From positions 1 to 47,829 of the forward strand of contig NZ_JAKVRD010000025.1 of the NCBI RefSeq assembly GCF_022814865.1: 47,829 bases of DNA, read 5' to 3'. The translations under genes were made by a program, and so were the position numbers. How positions within the stretch are numbered: the first letter of the stretch is position 1; each line of letters starts with the position of its first letter. Below, one piece after another: positions 16,736 to 24,618 of the stretch. The DNA is from Shimia aestuarii (lineage in GTDB: Bacteria > Pseudomonadota > Alphaproteobacteria > Rhodobacterales > Rhodobacteraceae). The notes below the pieces were generated by a model that worked only from the letters and a program-made list of their open reading frames with translations, had not been told where the DNA came from and did not search any database.

Positions 16736-17953
16736 CTACGCTATCGGCACTGTGTGCAAATGGGCTTCGATCGCCTTGATCGCATCCGCGGTCAGCGGCA
16801 GGTTTCCCTTTTCGGCCTGCCAGTGCTCATGGAAGCGCGCGACAGTCTCGCGTGCGGTTCCCAGAACCAGCTTCTCGGATAAACCGGCGTTTGCAGCCAG
16901 GTGCGACAGCTCGTCCTTCGAGAACCCGGAGAACTTCTTGGTGCGGCTAAAGGTGAGCGCCGCCTTGTCGTCGTCTATGTAGGCAATGGTCGAAACAAAA
17001 TCGTAACACGGCGCGAGCGCTGCCTGCCTACGATCCGGATAGATCAGCGACCAGTTCTTGAGGTGCATGTCGGCATTGCCGATCAGCACATTGAAAGTCA
17101 GCCGCCGGATAAACTCGGCGATGTCGGCCTCTCCGCATTCAGCGGCCAGTACCTGTGCGATGTTGCGCTGGCTTGCCTTCTCGTACTTGTCCTTGGGATA
17201 AACGCGAAAGACCTGCGCGAAGTCTTCAATGTGAACAGCGCTGCCATCACTTAGACGGTCAAATCTTTCGACCGCCAGCGCCTGACCGCTGACCTTATCC
17301 ATGCCCTCGGGCAGGTTGCCGATGTCGGCAACATCGATCAGCCTTATCGGCGGAACATCCATGCCGCAGAGACGCGCGAGCGTCATCATCGAGAATTCAT
17401 TCTCGGGGACAGCATCGAAGCCTTGCGCTGGCAACTTGACGATCCAGGAGCCGCCGACCCCCTTGGCCGGAATCGCAAGACCGCCTTGTTTGTCTCCCAA
17501 AGCCGAGAACTTCAACTGAACGCCTGCCAGCGAGAACCTCAGCGCCTGATCTCGATGATCATCGTGATGATCTTCACCATCATCAGCGTCGGGGGGCCAC
17601 GCCTCACCATCGGCGGGCCGAACAGTGACCGCACCGGGAAGGTCCTCGCCGAGAACCCAGAGCAGGAAAAATTCACGGACGGGCTTCACGCCCGCGCGCT
17701 CGGCGAGATAGTCTCGCATGTGACCTTCGGGCAGAAGATTGGAGAAGAAGGGCAGCAGGTGCATGTTCTGCGTACCGAAATCAGTGGTCAGTTCCCCAAG
17801 CTCATTCTTGAAACCGAGGCTCAGAACCGGCCTGCCCGCATCGGCGACATAGCCTTCAGAGAAAGCAAAGAGCGAGGTATCACCGCTGACCCGCGTCAAC
17901 GTACCTATCGGCTCTCCGTAGAGCAGGACTTCAAGGACACTGACATCAGCCAT
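16736..17953 (-). CDS. hipA: HipA-family Ser/Thr kinase toxin
   Basis: A 405-aa kinase of the HipA toxin family. Family knowledge: E. coli HipA phosphorylates glutamyl-tRNA synthetase and causes growth arrest. Intact motifs: LAGVQLKFSA, the ATP-binding Lys in GGSWIVKLPA (about residue 173), catalytic GNADMHLKNW (about 292-301) and the metal-binding YDF (about 317-319). The start at 17953 overlaps the hipB stop by 8 bases; an ATG at 17965 is an alternative. An acidic His/Asp-rich insert (DADDGEDHHDDHRD, about residues 132-145) is unusual. The target is not predictable here. Confidence 0.9.
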   Translation of the reverse strand: MADVSVLEVLLYGEPIGTLTRVSGDTSLFAFSEGYVADAGRPVLSLGFKNELGELTTDFGTQNMHLLPFFSNLLPEGHMRDYLAERAGVKPVREFFLLWVLGEDLPGAVTVRPADGEAWPPDADDGEDHHDDHRDQALRFSLAGVQLKFSALGDKQGGLAIPAKGVGGSWIVKLPAQGFDAVPENEFSMMTLARLCGMDVPPIRLIDVADIGNLPEGMDKVSGQALAVERFDRLSDGSAVHIEDFAQVFRVYPKDKYEKASQRNIAQVLAAECGEADIAEFIRRLTFNVLIGNADMHLKNWSLIYPDRRQAALAPCYDFVSTIAYIDDDKAALTFSRTKKFSGFSKDELSHLAANAGLSEKLVLGTARETVARFHEHWQAEKGNLPLTADAIKAIEAHLHTVPIA

Positions 17954-18545
17954 GATCGTCACCATCCAGACGATAGGCCGGACGCGGTAAGGATGGTGCA
18001 GATACACCCGCCCCATGGGCGAGTGCGTTGCGCAGCATGCGCAACTGGCTCTGCGCCTGCTCGACCGCTTCCAGATTGCGCGGATCGCTCAGGAACTCCT
18101 GCATGGCAGCAGACGCTTCTTGCAACTGAACAACATCATCGGCTGAAAGCTTGAAGTGCATCAATTCGCGCGCCCGGCGCTGCAACTCCTGAACGACAAT
18201 CTCAGAGAGCGTTTCACTGGGAAGCGCTGCTATCTGGTCATCAAGGCGCTGCAATAGGTTCGTCGCCTTACGCGCGCTCTGAACGTCACGGTGACCATCA
18301 TCATCACCGCGAATGATCGCCCGAACGGCAGGCAGCTTCTTGCGCGGGACCAGAGTCAATTCCAGATCAAGTACACGTGCAAGCTCGACCAGGCTGGACA
18401 GACGCAGATCGACCGCCCCGTTCTCGATCTTGGAGATGTGGCTCTGTGGAACCCCAGCCTTCGCACTGAGCGCGCGCTGAGAGATCCCTTTGCGTTCCCG
18501 CGCGGCTTTGAGCGACTCTGCGATGTGCTCTATTGCGTAACTCAT
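17946..18545 (-). CDS. hipB: HipB-like Xre-family antitoxin with long C-terminal extension
   Basis: A 199-aa protein. Residues ~7-65 are a Cro/C1-type helix-turn-helix (LKAARERKGISQRALSAKAG, then VPQSHISKIENGAVDLRLSS). E. coli HipB is about 88 aa, so this one has some 110 extra residues, largely helical (LQRLDDQIAALPSETLSEIV and so on), of unknown role. It is the first gene of hipB-hipA-abi. A perfect 22-bp palindrome 73 bases upstream of the start is the likely operator for autoregulation. Confidence 0.85.
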   Translation of the reverse strand: MSYAIEHIAESLKAARERKGISQRALSAKAGVPQSHISKIENGAVDLRLSSLVELARVLDLELTLVPRKKLPAVRAIIRGDDDGHRDVQSARKATNLLQRLDDQIAALPSETLSEIVVQELQRRARELMHFKLSADDVVQLQEASAAMQEFLSDPRNLEAVEQAQSQLRMLRNALAHGAGVSAPSLPRPAYRLDGDDHG

Positions 18546-18617
18546 GATCTATCTTGCTGCTTCGTTTGCCATCTATGATATTCATAAACATATCACTCAC
18601 TGAAGCAGACTTCAAGA

Positions 18618-18639
18618 TTGATGTAGAATTCTACATCAA
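18618..18639. promoter_or_regulatory. Perfect 22-bp palindrome, probable HipB operator
   Basis: Arms TTGATGTAGAA and TTCTACATCAA abut with no spacer. It lies 73 bases upstream of hipB in an AT-rich stretch that also contains TATGTTTATGAATATCAT-like promoter sequence (minus strand). Dimeric Xre regulators bind such sites. It also lies between the Argonaute operon end and hipB. Confidence 0.7.
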
Positions 18640-18756
18640 GGCATGCGCGTGATGTTCTTTTATGTATCAAACGCCAGAGAAGTCACTTGCCGAAAAAAGA
18701 TCCGCTGGAAACTTGGGAGCTTCGAGGATCGACGATCAGATGCTCTTAACAGCAGC

Positions 18757-18781
18757 CACGGAGCCGACGGCGTGCTCCGTG
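18757..18781 (-). terminator. Hairpin after the Argonaute gene
   Basis: A perfect 8-bp stem CACGGAGC/GCTCCGTG with a 9-base loop, 8 bases past the Argonaute stop on the minus strand. No T run, so termination may need a factor. Confidence 0.5.
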
Positions 18782-18789
18782 TGCAGCTT

Positions 18790-20265
18790 CTAAATGTACT
18801 TCCGATAGTCACTGCTGACCTTTTGCCCCGAGGGAACGTATTTCAACACGTCACCAACCTTACGGGCTGCTCGGATCGGAATCGGCAAGCGTTGGTTCAT
18901 CTGGGTCGAGTTCCAGTTCACCTTCGTGAGGCTGAAAACTTCCTTCGCAATCTGTTCGATCGTGCTCTCGCTTTGCGGGTGCGGACAGAGCAACAGGGGG
19001 TTCGGGACATAGAGGCCAGGATAGGTCCCATAGTAGGGAATGCTGCCGTTGGTATAGAGCAGCCCATTGCCGTCCAGTTCAACGAAGGTGCCGCGGAGGA
19101 CAGGGAAGTCGCCGTCGCGCAGCACCTTGACTGAATAGCTCTCATGAATCCAAACGAGATCGCGCAGTTCCACACCTGCCTCGTCGAGCGCCTTGCCAAC
19201 ACCCTCGGCCTCGTCCTCGCGAAAGCGCGACGTCTTCATGACGATCACGCGTGCCGGCATCGTTCTATGGACCGACTTGTAGGCGGCCAAGGCGCTCTCG
19301 GTAAGCTTGTGAGCCTCATCGATAGTGAGGAACGGGTGGCGACCCCGCGACTCTGACTGCGCAGGACCGCCTCTAAGAATGAACCCTCTGCCCCGCTCGT
19401 CGAACATTTGCGCAGCACTGGTCCATATCTCGTCGGTTTCGGCATCCTTGAAAAAGCTGATGCCAATGTAACAGGCGGTGAACTCGCCTTCTTCCGGCAA
19501 TCTGCGCCAGGGCACCTTGCCGCTGCCCTTGTAGTAGAGCGTCGTCATGAGGTTCCATGCGAGGTCAGCTCGATCTTGGGTTTGGCGGTCAGAGTTCTCC
19601 TTGATCTTGCGAGGGATCTTGGCATCGGGGTTGATGACATCCTCCCAGACAATCTGAATTGAGAATCTGAGGTCCATCGCTCTGGCCTTGAGCAAGCCAC
19701 GGAAGTTCGGAGAGGTTTCTCTGCCAGCTTTCGCGTCGGCCGCTTCGCCCTCTATACCTTCGTCATCGCGCGCCCGCTCGTTTCTCCAGACCCGTTCGAT
19801 CAACTTGACAGGGAGAGAAACCATGACCACGTCCGGCCGTTCATGATGCGCCTCCAACTTTTCCAGTTGCGCCATAACTGCGTCGACGGCTATCTCCACA
19901 GCACGCGCATCGCTCGGTTCCTTGGCAATCTTCTCGATCTGACCTTTCGTCAGCACTCCATCTTCGGCAGCCACCATTTCAAACCGGCACCGATAGGGGT
20001 TCTGGTTTCTCAACCCAGGGAAGTCCGGGTGCAGGTTCGGGTGCTTTTCGGTCTTACCCTCGAACCCATCTTCGATCGCATTCAGAAACTCGCCTGATTT
20101 TTCGACGGTCAGAGCGCTGCCAACAACGCCGACTTTGATCGTGTCCCCCAGGTTCGTTTGCAACGGGCCCGCCTGTAGCAACCCCAATCGTGGATCAGGA
20201 TGATGGTGTTGGTCACCAAATTCCAGTTCAGGCTCCGGGAAGATCTTTGTCTTGAAGTCGCTCAT
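18790..20265 (-). CDS. Short prokaryotic Argonaute (MID-PIWI), catalytically inactive, SPARDA-type
   Basis: A 491-aa short pAgo with MID and PIWI domains and no PAZ. The PIWI strand that normally carries the first catalytic Asp reads [10 protein letters not shown] (about 265-274), with Ser270 where Asp is expected, so slicing is predicted to be lost. The C-terminus ([20 protein letters not shown], then VGDVLKY) is the conserved pAgo tail. The start overlaps the stop of the DUF4365-APAZ gene (ATGA). Known SPARDA systems use a guide-bound inactive pAgo to detect invader nucleic acid and unleash the partner nuclease, killing the infected cell. Confidence 0.9.
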   Translation of the reverse strand: MSDFKTKIFPEPELEFGDQHHHPDPRLGLLQAGPLQTNLGDTIKVGVVGSALTVEKSGEFLNAIEDGFEGKTEKHPNLHPDFPGLRNQNPYRCRFEMVAAEDGVLTKGQIEKIAKEPSDARAVEIAVDAVMAQLEKLEAHHERPDVVMVSLPVKLIERVWRNERARDDEGIEGEAADAKAGRETSPNFRGLLKARAMDLRFSIQIVWEDVINPDAKIPRKIKENSDRQTQDRADLAWNLMTTLYYKGSGKVPWRRLPEEGEFTACYIGISFFKDAETDEIWTSAAQMFDERGRGFILRGGPAQSESRGRHPFLTIDEAHKLTESALAAYKSVHRTMPARVIVMKTSRFREDEAEGVGKALDEAGVELRDLVWIHESYSVKVLRDGDFPVLRGTFVELDGNGLLYTNGSIPYYGTYPGLYVPNPLLLCPHPQSESTIEQIAKEVFSLTKVNWNSTQMNQRLPIPIRAARKVGDVLKYVPSGQKVSSDYRKYI

Positions 20266-21596
20266 AGGTCAAAGCTGCCTTGTTCATTCGAGCCGGACGG
20301 CTTCTTCGACTTCTGCGCCTTCGCGCCCCACACGTCCTCGGGCACACTCTTTGGCAGTTCGATGGAAGGCGGGTCACCAAACTTGATGATACGATCCGTC
20401 TTGGTGTCGGGTGCCAGCAGTTCGCCGGCATCTTCAAATTCCATACCTGACAGCAATCGATGCCACATGATCACCTGGCCTCGAACGGTGTTGTTTGTGT
20501 CGAGGCGCTTCTTCCCGGACAACAAGGCATCCGGATAGTTGAGCGCGCGCTCTCCATCCGAAGTGAAATAGTAGGATGGGTTGATGATCAGGTACCATTG
20601 GTCCGCCAAGCGCTCGAACCGGGGATGGAATGAATGGTGCCGCACATAGTCGATGGGCCCCTCCCCCTTCGACTTCTGATAGACGCTGACAACGTCTGCC
20701 TGTGTCTTCTGCTTCGCACCAAGATAGCGAAACTTGCGCGCGACGCCTCCAGGTGTTGGCAAGAAGTAGAACTGCTTTTTCTTTCGGTCCCATCCAAGCA
20801 AATCCCGAAAGTCATGGCCCAGAGTATGTCGCAACAGACCCGCAAATTTGTATTGCTGATCCACTGCGTCGTGTTGTGCCAGAAAGTCGGTTTCGATCCG
20901 TTCGACCTGATCCCGTTCGACCAGGTCGCGAACGGGTGTGGTTAGTGGGTCGCAGAATGTCCAAAGCGAGGTTTCATCGACCATCCAATCGTACCGCTGG
21001 CCGTCCCGGACCTTATTCATCCGGGCGAGCGCCTTCTGGGTAGAGAGCTGTGTCTGTGCGACGAAGATTTCCTCAGGAAGCTGCAATGGCACCATGTTGA
21101 TGATCGCTTCCTCCCCTCCCCCAAGTGGCGGGACGTAGTAACCGTGTCCTTGCTTGGCGACGGTCAGGGCAGCGAGGTGATTCTTCGCACGTCCGTCCAA
21201 GACGTCGCGCTCCTTGTCGAACTGCAATGTGCGTTCGGCCTCGCCAACGAGGTTTTCGAGCGATTTCCAGAAGAACGTGTCATCTGATTGCCTGTAGAGA
21301 ACAAGGATCACGGGTAGGTTGGAGCCGCGCCAGTAGTCGAAATCTGAAGCGCGGACACGATAGGTGAAACCGGCGTCCGTCTCGCCGACATAGCTGCCAC
21401 GCTCAGTAGCCTTGACCTGAACGGCAATCATCTTCGCTGTCGGCTGATCATCGTCCATCACCTCAGCGATGCCGTCTATCCCCGCTTCCAGCCGTGAACG
21501 CCCATCGAATTGGAACCCAATTCGCAAGAATTGAAGATTAGCCGCCTTCTCCCCGATTTCGCCAATGCGCTGACTGGCAGTAATCTTCTTGTTCAC
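20262..21596 (-). CDS. DREN-APAZ effector nuclease (DUF4365 + APAZ) of a SPARDA system
   Basis: A 444-aa protein. The N-terminal ~150 residues are a DUF4365 PD-(D/E)XK nuclease: GEIGEKAAN (Glu13, Glu16), D41 in GIDGIAEV, and Q60-V-K62 in [10 protein letters not shown]. The C-terminal part (about 240-400) is an APAZ domain with [20 protein letters not shown] and [10 protein letters not shown], which docks on the short Argonaute in place of the missing N and PAZ domains. In characterised SPARDA complexes this partner degrades DNA and RNA indiscriminately once target is sensed. The start is GTG (21596) with weak ribosome binding. First gene of the pair. Confidence 0.88.
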   Translation of the reverse strand: MNKKITASQRIGEIGEKAANLQFLRIGFQFDGRSRLEAGIDGIAEVMDDDQPTAKMIAVQVKATERGSYVGETDAGFTYRVRASDFDYWRGSNLPVILVLYRQSDDTFFWKSLENLVGEAERTLQFDKERDVLDGRAKNHLAALTVAKQGHGYYVPPLGGGEEAIINMVPLQLPEEIFVAQTQLSTQKALARMNKVRDGQRYDWMVDETSLWTFCDPLTTPVRDLVERDQVERIETDFLAQHDAVDQQYKFAGLLRHTLGHDFRDLLGWDRKKKQFYFLPTPGGVARKFRYLGAKQKTQADVVSVYQKSKGEGPIDYVRHHSFHPRFERLADQWYLIINPSYYFTSDGERALNYPDALLSGKKRLDTNNTVRGQVIMWHRLLSGMEFEDAGELLAPDTKTDRIIKFGDPPSIELPKSVPEDVWGAKAQKSKKPSGSNEQGSFDL

Positions 21597-21905
21597 GCCA
21601 ATAACCCGTACCTTCCATATGAAAGAGATAGCACTTCAATCAGCGTTTCGTAAGGCCTCGGATACTACATGTAGGCCATGATGGATTGAATGATCGCAGA
21701 TGAACTGGGTAGGCGACCCTTGGACTGACCGGTCAATAGGTCTATCAAGCTTTCCCGACCAGATTTCAAAACGACTGACGTTGTCCTCACGATGGAATTC
21801 GTTGCTGCCGACGATGATGCCCAGAGGTAGATTCCGCGAGAGCAAAGTCGGGATGAATTCTATGCCGAGGATTCCAGTTCGTCAGCCGACGCCCACTTGA
21901 AGCAG
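21597..21905. other. Intergenic region upstream of the SPARDA pair
   Basis: About 309 bases between scpB and the DREN-APAZ gene, both on the minus strand. It should carry the SPARDA promoter and the scpB transcript end. A 69-codon frame (21636-21845 minus) has no recognisable motif or ribosome binding site and is not called. Confidence 0.4.
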
Positions 21906-22496
21906 CTACCCCACAACCCCCGCATCCTCCAACTGCTCCCGATCGGGAAGATCGTGCAGACTCTCCAACCCAAAAGCGACCAGGAACTGCTCGGTGGTGA
22001 CGAAGGTATAGGGGGCCCCTCGCCTGGGCGACTTTGGCCCGGTCCCGATCAGGTTGCGCGAATGCAGCCGCCCTATCAGGTCGCGGCTGATCTCCTTGCC
22101 GAAGATGTCCTTGAGCCCGTCGCGGGTGATCGGTTGATGGTAGGCGATGGCGGCCAGGACCGCGACGTCGAACTCGCTCAGATCCAGAAACTGGTTCCCG
22201 ACATCTGCCGCTGCGCGGATCGCGGGCGCGTAGGCGGCCCGCGTCCGGAACATCCAGCCGCCAGTGACCCGAGCGATCTCGAAGGCCCGCCCTTCCAGAT
22301 CGGCGGCAAGGTCCTCGACCAGCAATTCGACCGAAGCCGCCTGCCCCACCACGCGGGCAAGGTCTTCGCGCGGCACTGGCGAGGCACTGGCGAAGAGCAC
22401 GGCCTCGATCCGGCGCATCCATTCCCGCCAGCGCAGCTCGGGCGGCAGATCGGACAACTCGCGGTCAAGCTCAAGTTCGGGGCGATCCTTGGCCAT
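21906..22496 (-). CDS. scpB: ScpB-like segregation/condensation protein, plasmid-borne
   Basis: A 196-aa winged-helix protein of the ScpB kleisin-partner family (RRIEAVLFASASPVPREDLA at about 29-48, then LDLSEFDVAVLAAIAYHQPI, GRLHSRNLIGTG and PYTFVTTEQFLVAFGL). Chromosomal ScpB works with SMC and ScpA in chromosome compaction; no scpA or smc is nearby. ScpB-like genes beside DUF1403 are recurrent on rhodobacterial plasmids. The ATG at 22496 is used; a GTG at 22499 overlaps the DUF1403 stop. A role in plasmid segregation is plausible but unproven. Confidence 0.85.
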   Translation of the reverse strand: MAKDRPELELDRELSDLPPELRWREWMRRIEAVLFASASPVPREDLARVVGQAASVELLVEDLAADLEGRAFEIARVTGGWMFRTRAAYAPAIRAAADVGNQFLDLSEFDVAVLAAIAYHQPITRDGLKDIFGKEISRDLIGRLHSRNLIGTGPKSPRRGAPYTFVTTEQFLVAFGLESLHDLPDREQLEDAGVVG

Positions 22497-22498
22497 CA

Positions 22499-23383
22499 CT
22501 ATACCCCGTAAAGCCGGAAGGTGTCCCGCCCGGTCAGCTCGCGCACAGCGCCGAGGTCGACCAACCGATCGCAGAGCCGCCGCGCGGCGCGATCCGGCAA
22601 GGGCAGCGCCGAAGGGGCAACCGCATCGCTGGTCAGGAACAACTCGACCGCCTGCCCTGCCCCCTTGGCCCGGAGTTTCGGCGCGACGGATTTCAGATGC
22701 GTCGTTCGGCGCTCGAGGTCAGCGGCAAGGCGCACGGCCTCGACTGCCGATGAGACGAGCGCCCGATGACAGGCGAGACGCAGGTCTTCGCCATGCTTGC
22801 GCAGGTCGGCGCGTTTCAGGGCTGGGGCCAGAAGCGGCACGAGATGATCCCAGCCGAGTGCCTGAGCGAGGGCCGCATCCGCGAGGATCAGTCCTACTAC
22901 ATCTGCGCGCGGCACCTCGTGCAGTACCGCCTCCAACACCTTCGCGGCCCAGGTTACCGGCGCCCCTTTCCCCACATCAAGCCACGCGGCAATTTGGCGG
23001 AGGTCGAAGCTGGGCAAGGCTCGACCCAGAGCCTTGATCGATACCGGCCGTTCCACAGCGCGTCGCCAGGCGAGGCTAGTTTCGCCCGCCGGTCCGGGCA
23101 GATCGCCGGGTCGCAGCAGGTGCACCGCGTCGCGCAGCTCCCCTGCCCGCTCCGGCCGCCCAGAGAACGCGATACAAGCCTCGGCCGCGCGCAGCGCGAG
23201 CCGGTCCCGAAACAAGGCTTGGGGCACCTCCGCGCGTCCCAACATAAGATGCAGGTGGTTCAGCGCCGAACCCGACAAAAACGCAACATCTTCAAGGGTT
23301 TCAGCGCGTGCAGAGGTGACCCAGGCGGGCATCCGGGGTAACGTGTCGAGGTCGACGATGTGATCCGGCCGGGCAAATGTCAT
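22499..23383 (-). CDS. DUF1403 family protein
   Basis: A 294-aa, alanine/arginine-rich helical protein. The family signature is recognisable in TLEDVAFLSGSALNHLHLML, RLALRAAEACIAFSGRPERA and DRLVDLGAVRELTGRDTFRLYG. No catalytic motif is visible. It overlaps scpB at its stop codon and is divergent from the recombinase gene. The pairing with scpB suggests a shared role, perhaps in plasmid maintenance, but the function is unknown. Confidence 0.82.
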   Translation of the reverse strand: MTFARPDHIVDLDTLPRMPAWVTSARAETLEDVAFLSGSALNHLHLMLGRAEVPQALFRDRLALRAAEACIAFSGRPERAGELRDAVHLLRPGDLPGPAGETSLAWRRAVERPVSIKALGRALPSFDLRQIAAWLDVGKGAPVTWAAKVLEAVLHEVPRADVVGLILADAALAQALGWDHLVPLLAPALKRADLRKHGEDLRLACHRALVSSAVEAVRLAADLERRTTHLKSVAPKLRAKGAGQAVELFLTSDAVAPSALPLPDRAARRLCDRLVDLGAVRELTGRDTFRLYGV

Positions 23384-23461
23384 GCCTGCAGCCTATATCA
23401 GCGCGGCGCTTTCTACCAGAAAATAGCACATAAACCGCCCCACCTTGTCGCTCGCAGTCAT

Positions 23462-23486
23462 GTCCAATAAGTTTGCATTATCGGAC
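23462..23486. promoter_or_regulatory. Candidate recombinase core site or operator between DUF1403 and recombinase
   Basis: Two 9-bp arms GTCCAATAA and TTATCGGAC (8 of 9 paired) separated by 7 bases (GTTTGCA). Inverted 9-bp arms around a 6-8 bp spacer are the typical layout of tyrosine recombinase crossover sites. It lies 11 bases before the chosen recombinase start, so it could also be a repressor operator. Confidence 0.45.
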
Positions 23487-23496
23487 CTCAAAAGAT

Positions 23497-24606
23497 ATGC
23501 TCAGCGACATGTCAAAAATGAATGAGAAATCGATCTCAGACGCACCAATCGGGTCTTCCATCAACGAAGACGACGCGAGAGACCCGACATCCAGCGAGGC
23601 TCTGACCCTGCCCTCCCATGTGGCCGGCTCAGGTACGCTGGATCGACTGGCCGAGAACGCACGTGATTACGCCAAGGCCTCGACCGCCGAAAACACCAAC
23701 AAGGCCTACGCCGCCGACTGGAAGCACTTTGCGCGTTGGTGCAGATTGAAAGGCGCGGAGCCCCTACCCCCGTCTCCAGAGATGATTGGTCTCTATCTGA
23801 CGGACCTGGCCGCGCCGACCAATGGGTCCCCTGCCCTCTCGGTGAGCACCTTAGATCGCCGCCTTTCTGGGCTTGCCTGGAACTACGCGCAACGTGGGTT
23901 CGCGCTGGACCGCAAGGATCGCCACATCGCCACCGTCCTGGCCGGCATCAAGCGCAAACATGCGCGGCCACCGGTACAGAAAGAAGCGATCCTGCCGGAA
24001 GACATCCTCGCAATGGTGGCCACCCTGCCCTACGACCTGCGCGGCCTGCGTGACCGAGCCATCCTGCTCTTGGGATATGCTGGCGGGTTGCGCCGTTCTG
24101 AAATCATCAGCCTCGATGTCGGTAAAGACGATACGCATGATTCAGGCGGTTGGATCGAGATCCTCGGTGACGGTGCTGTGCTGACTCTGAATGCCAAAGC
24201 CGGTTGGCGCGAGGTGGAGATTGGCCGCGGTTCTTCGAACCAAACCTGCCCCGTTCATGCGCTGGAACAATGGCTGCATTTCGCGAAGATCGACTTCGGA
24301 CCGGTCTTCGTCCGCACATCCCGCGACGGAAAGAAGGCCTTGGAAAAACGCCTCAACGACAAGCATGTCGCCCGCCTCATCAAATCCACCGTCCTGAAAT
24401 CCGGCATTCGCGCCGAGCTGCCGGAAAAAGACCGCTTAGCGCTGTTTTCAGGCCATTCCTTGCGCGCCGGTCTCACCAGCAGCGCGGAAGTCGACGAACG
24501 CTATGTCCAGAAGCAGCTCGGACACGCATCGGCCGAGATGACCCGCCGGTATCAACGCCGTCGCGACAGATTCCGGGTGAACCTGACCAAGGCCGCGGGG
24601 CTTTGA
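23497..24606 (+). CDS. Tyrosine recombinase/site-specific integrase
   Basis: A protein of about 369 aa. The N-terminal SAM-like DNA-binding domain is visible (STAENTNKAYAADWKHFARW). The catalytic domain has the first Arg in GYAGGLRRSEIISL, the HxxR box in SGHSLRAGLTSS, the second His in QLGHASAEM and the nucleophile Tyr in TRRYQRRRDRF. Likely roles are resolving plasmid multimers or integrating/excising DNA. The ATG at 23497 is preferred over an upstream TTG (23473) because the TTG lies inside the inverted repeat; ATGs at 23509 and 23518 are possible. It is convergent with repC, ending 12 bases from the repC stop. Confidence 0.9.
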   Translation: MLSDMSKMNEKSISDAPIGSSINEDDARDPTSSEALTLPSHVAGSGTLDRLAENARDYAKASTAENTNKAYAADWKHFARWCRLKGAEPLPPSPEMIGLYLTDLAAPTNGSPALSVSTLDRRLSGLAWNYAQRGFALDRKDRHIATVLAGIKRKHARPPVQKEAILPEDILAMVATLPYDLRGLRDRAILLLGYAGGLRRSEIISLDVGKDDTHDSGGWIEILGDGAVLTLNAKAGWREVEIGRGSSNQTCPVHALEQWLHFAKIDFGPVFVRTSRDGKKALEKRLNDKHVARLIKSTVLKSGIRAELPEKDRLALFSGHSLRAGLTSSAEVDERYVQKQLGHASAEMTRRYQRRRDRFRVNLTKAAGL

Positions 24607-24618
24607 TCCGCTGCCCCA

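Noticed and set aside
23473..23496. Extended TTG start for the tyrosine recombinase
   Set aside because: The TTG lies inside the inverted repeat; the ATG at 23497 gives a normal N-terminus.
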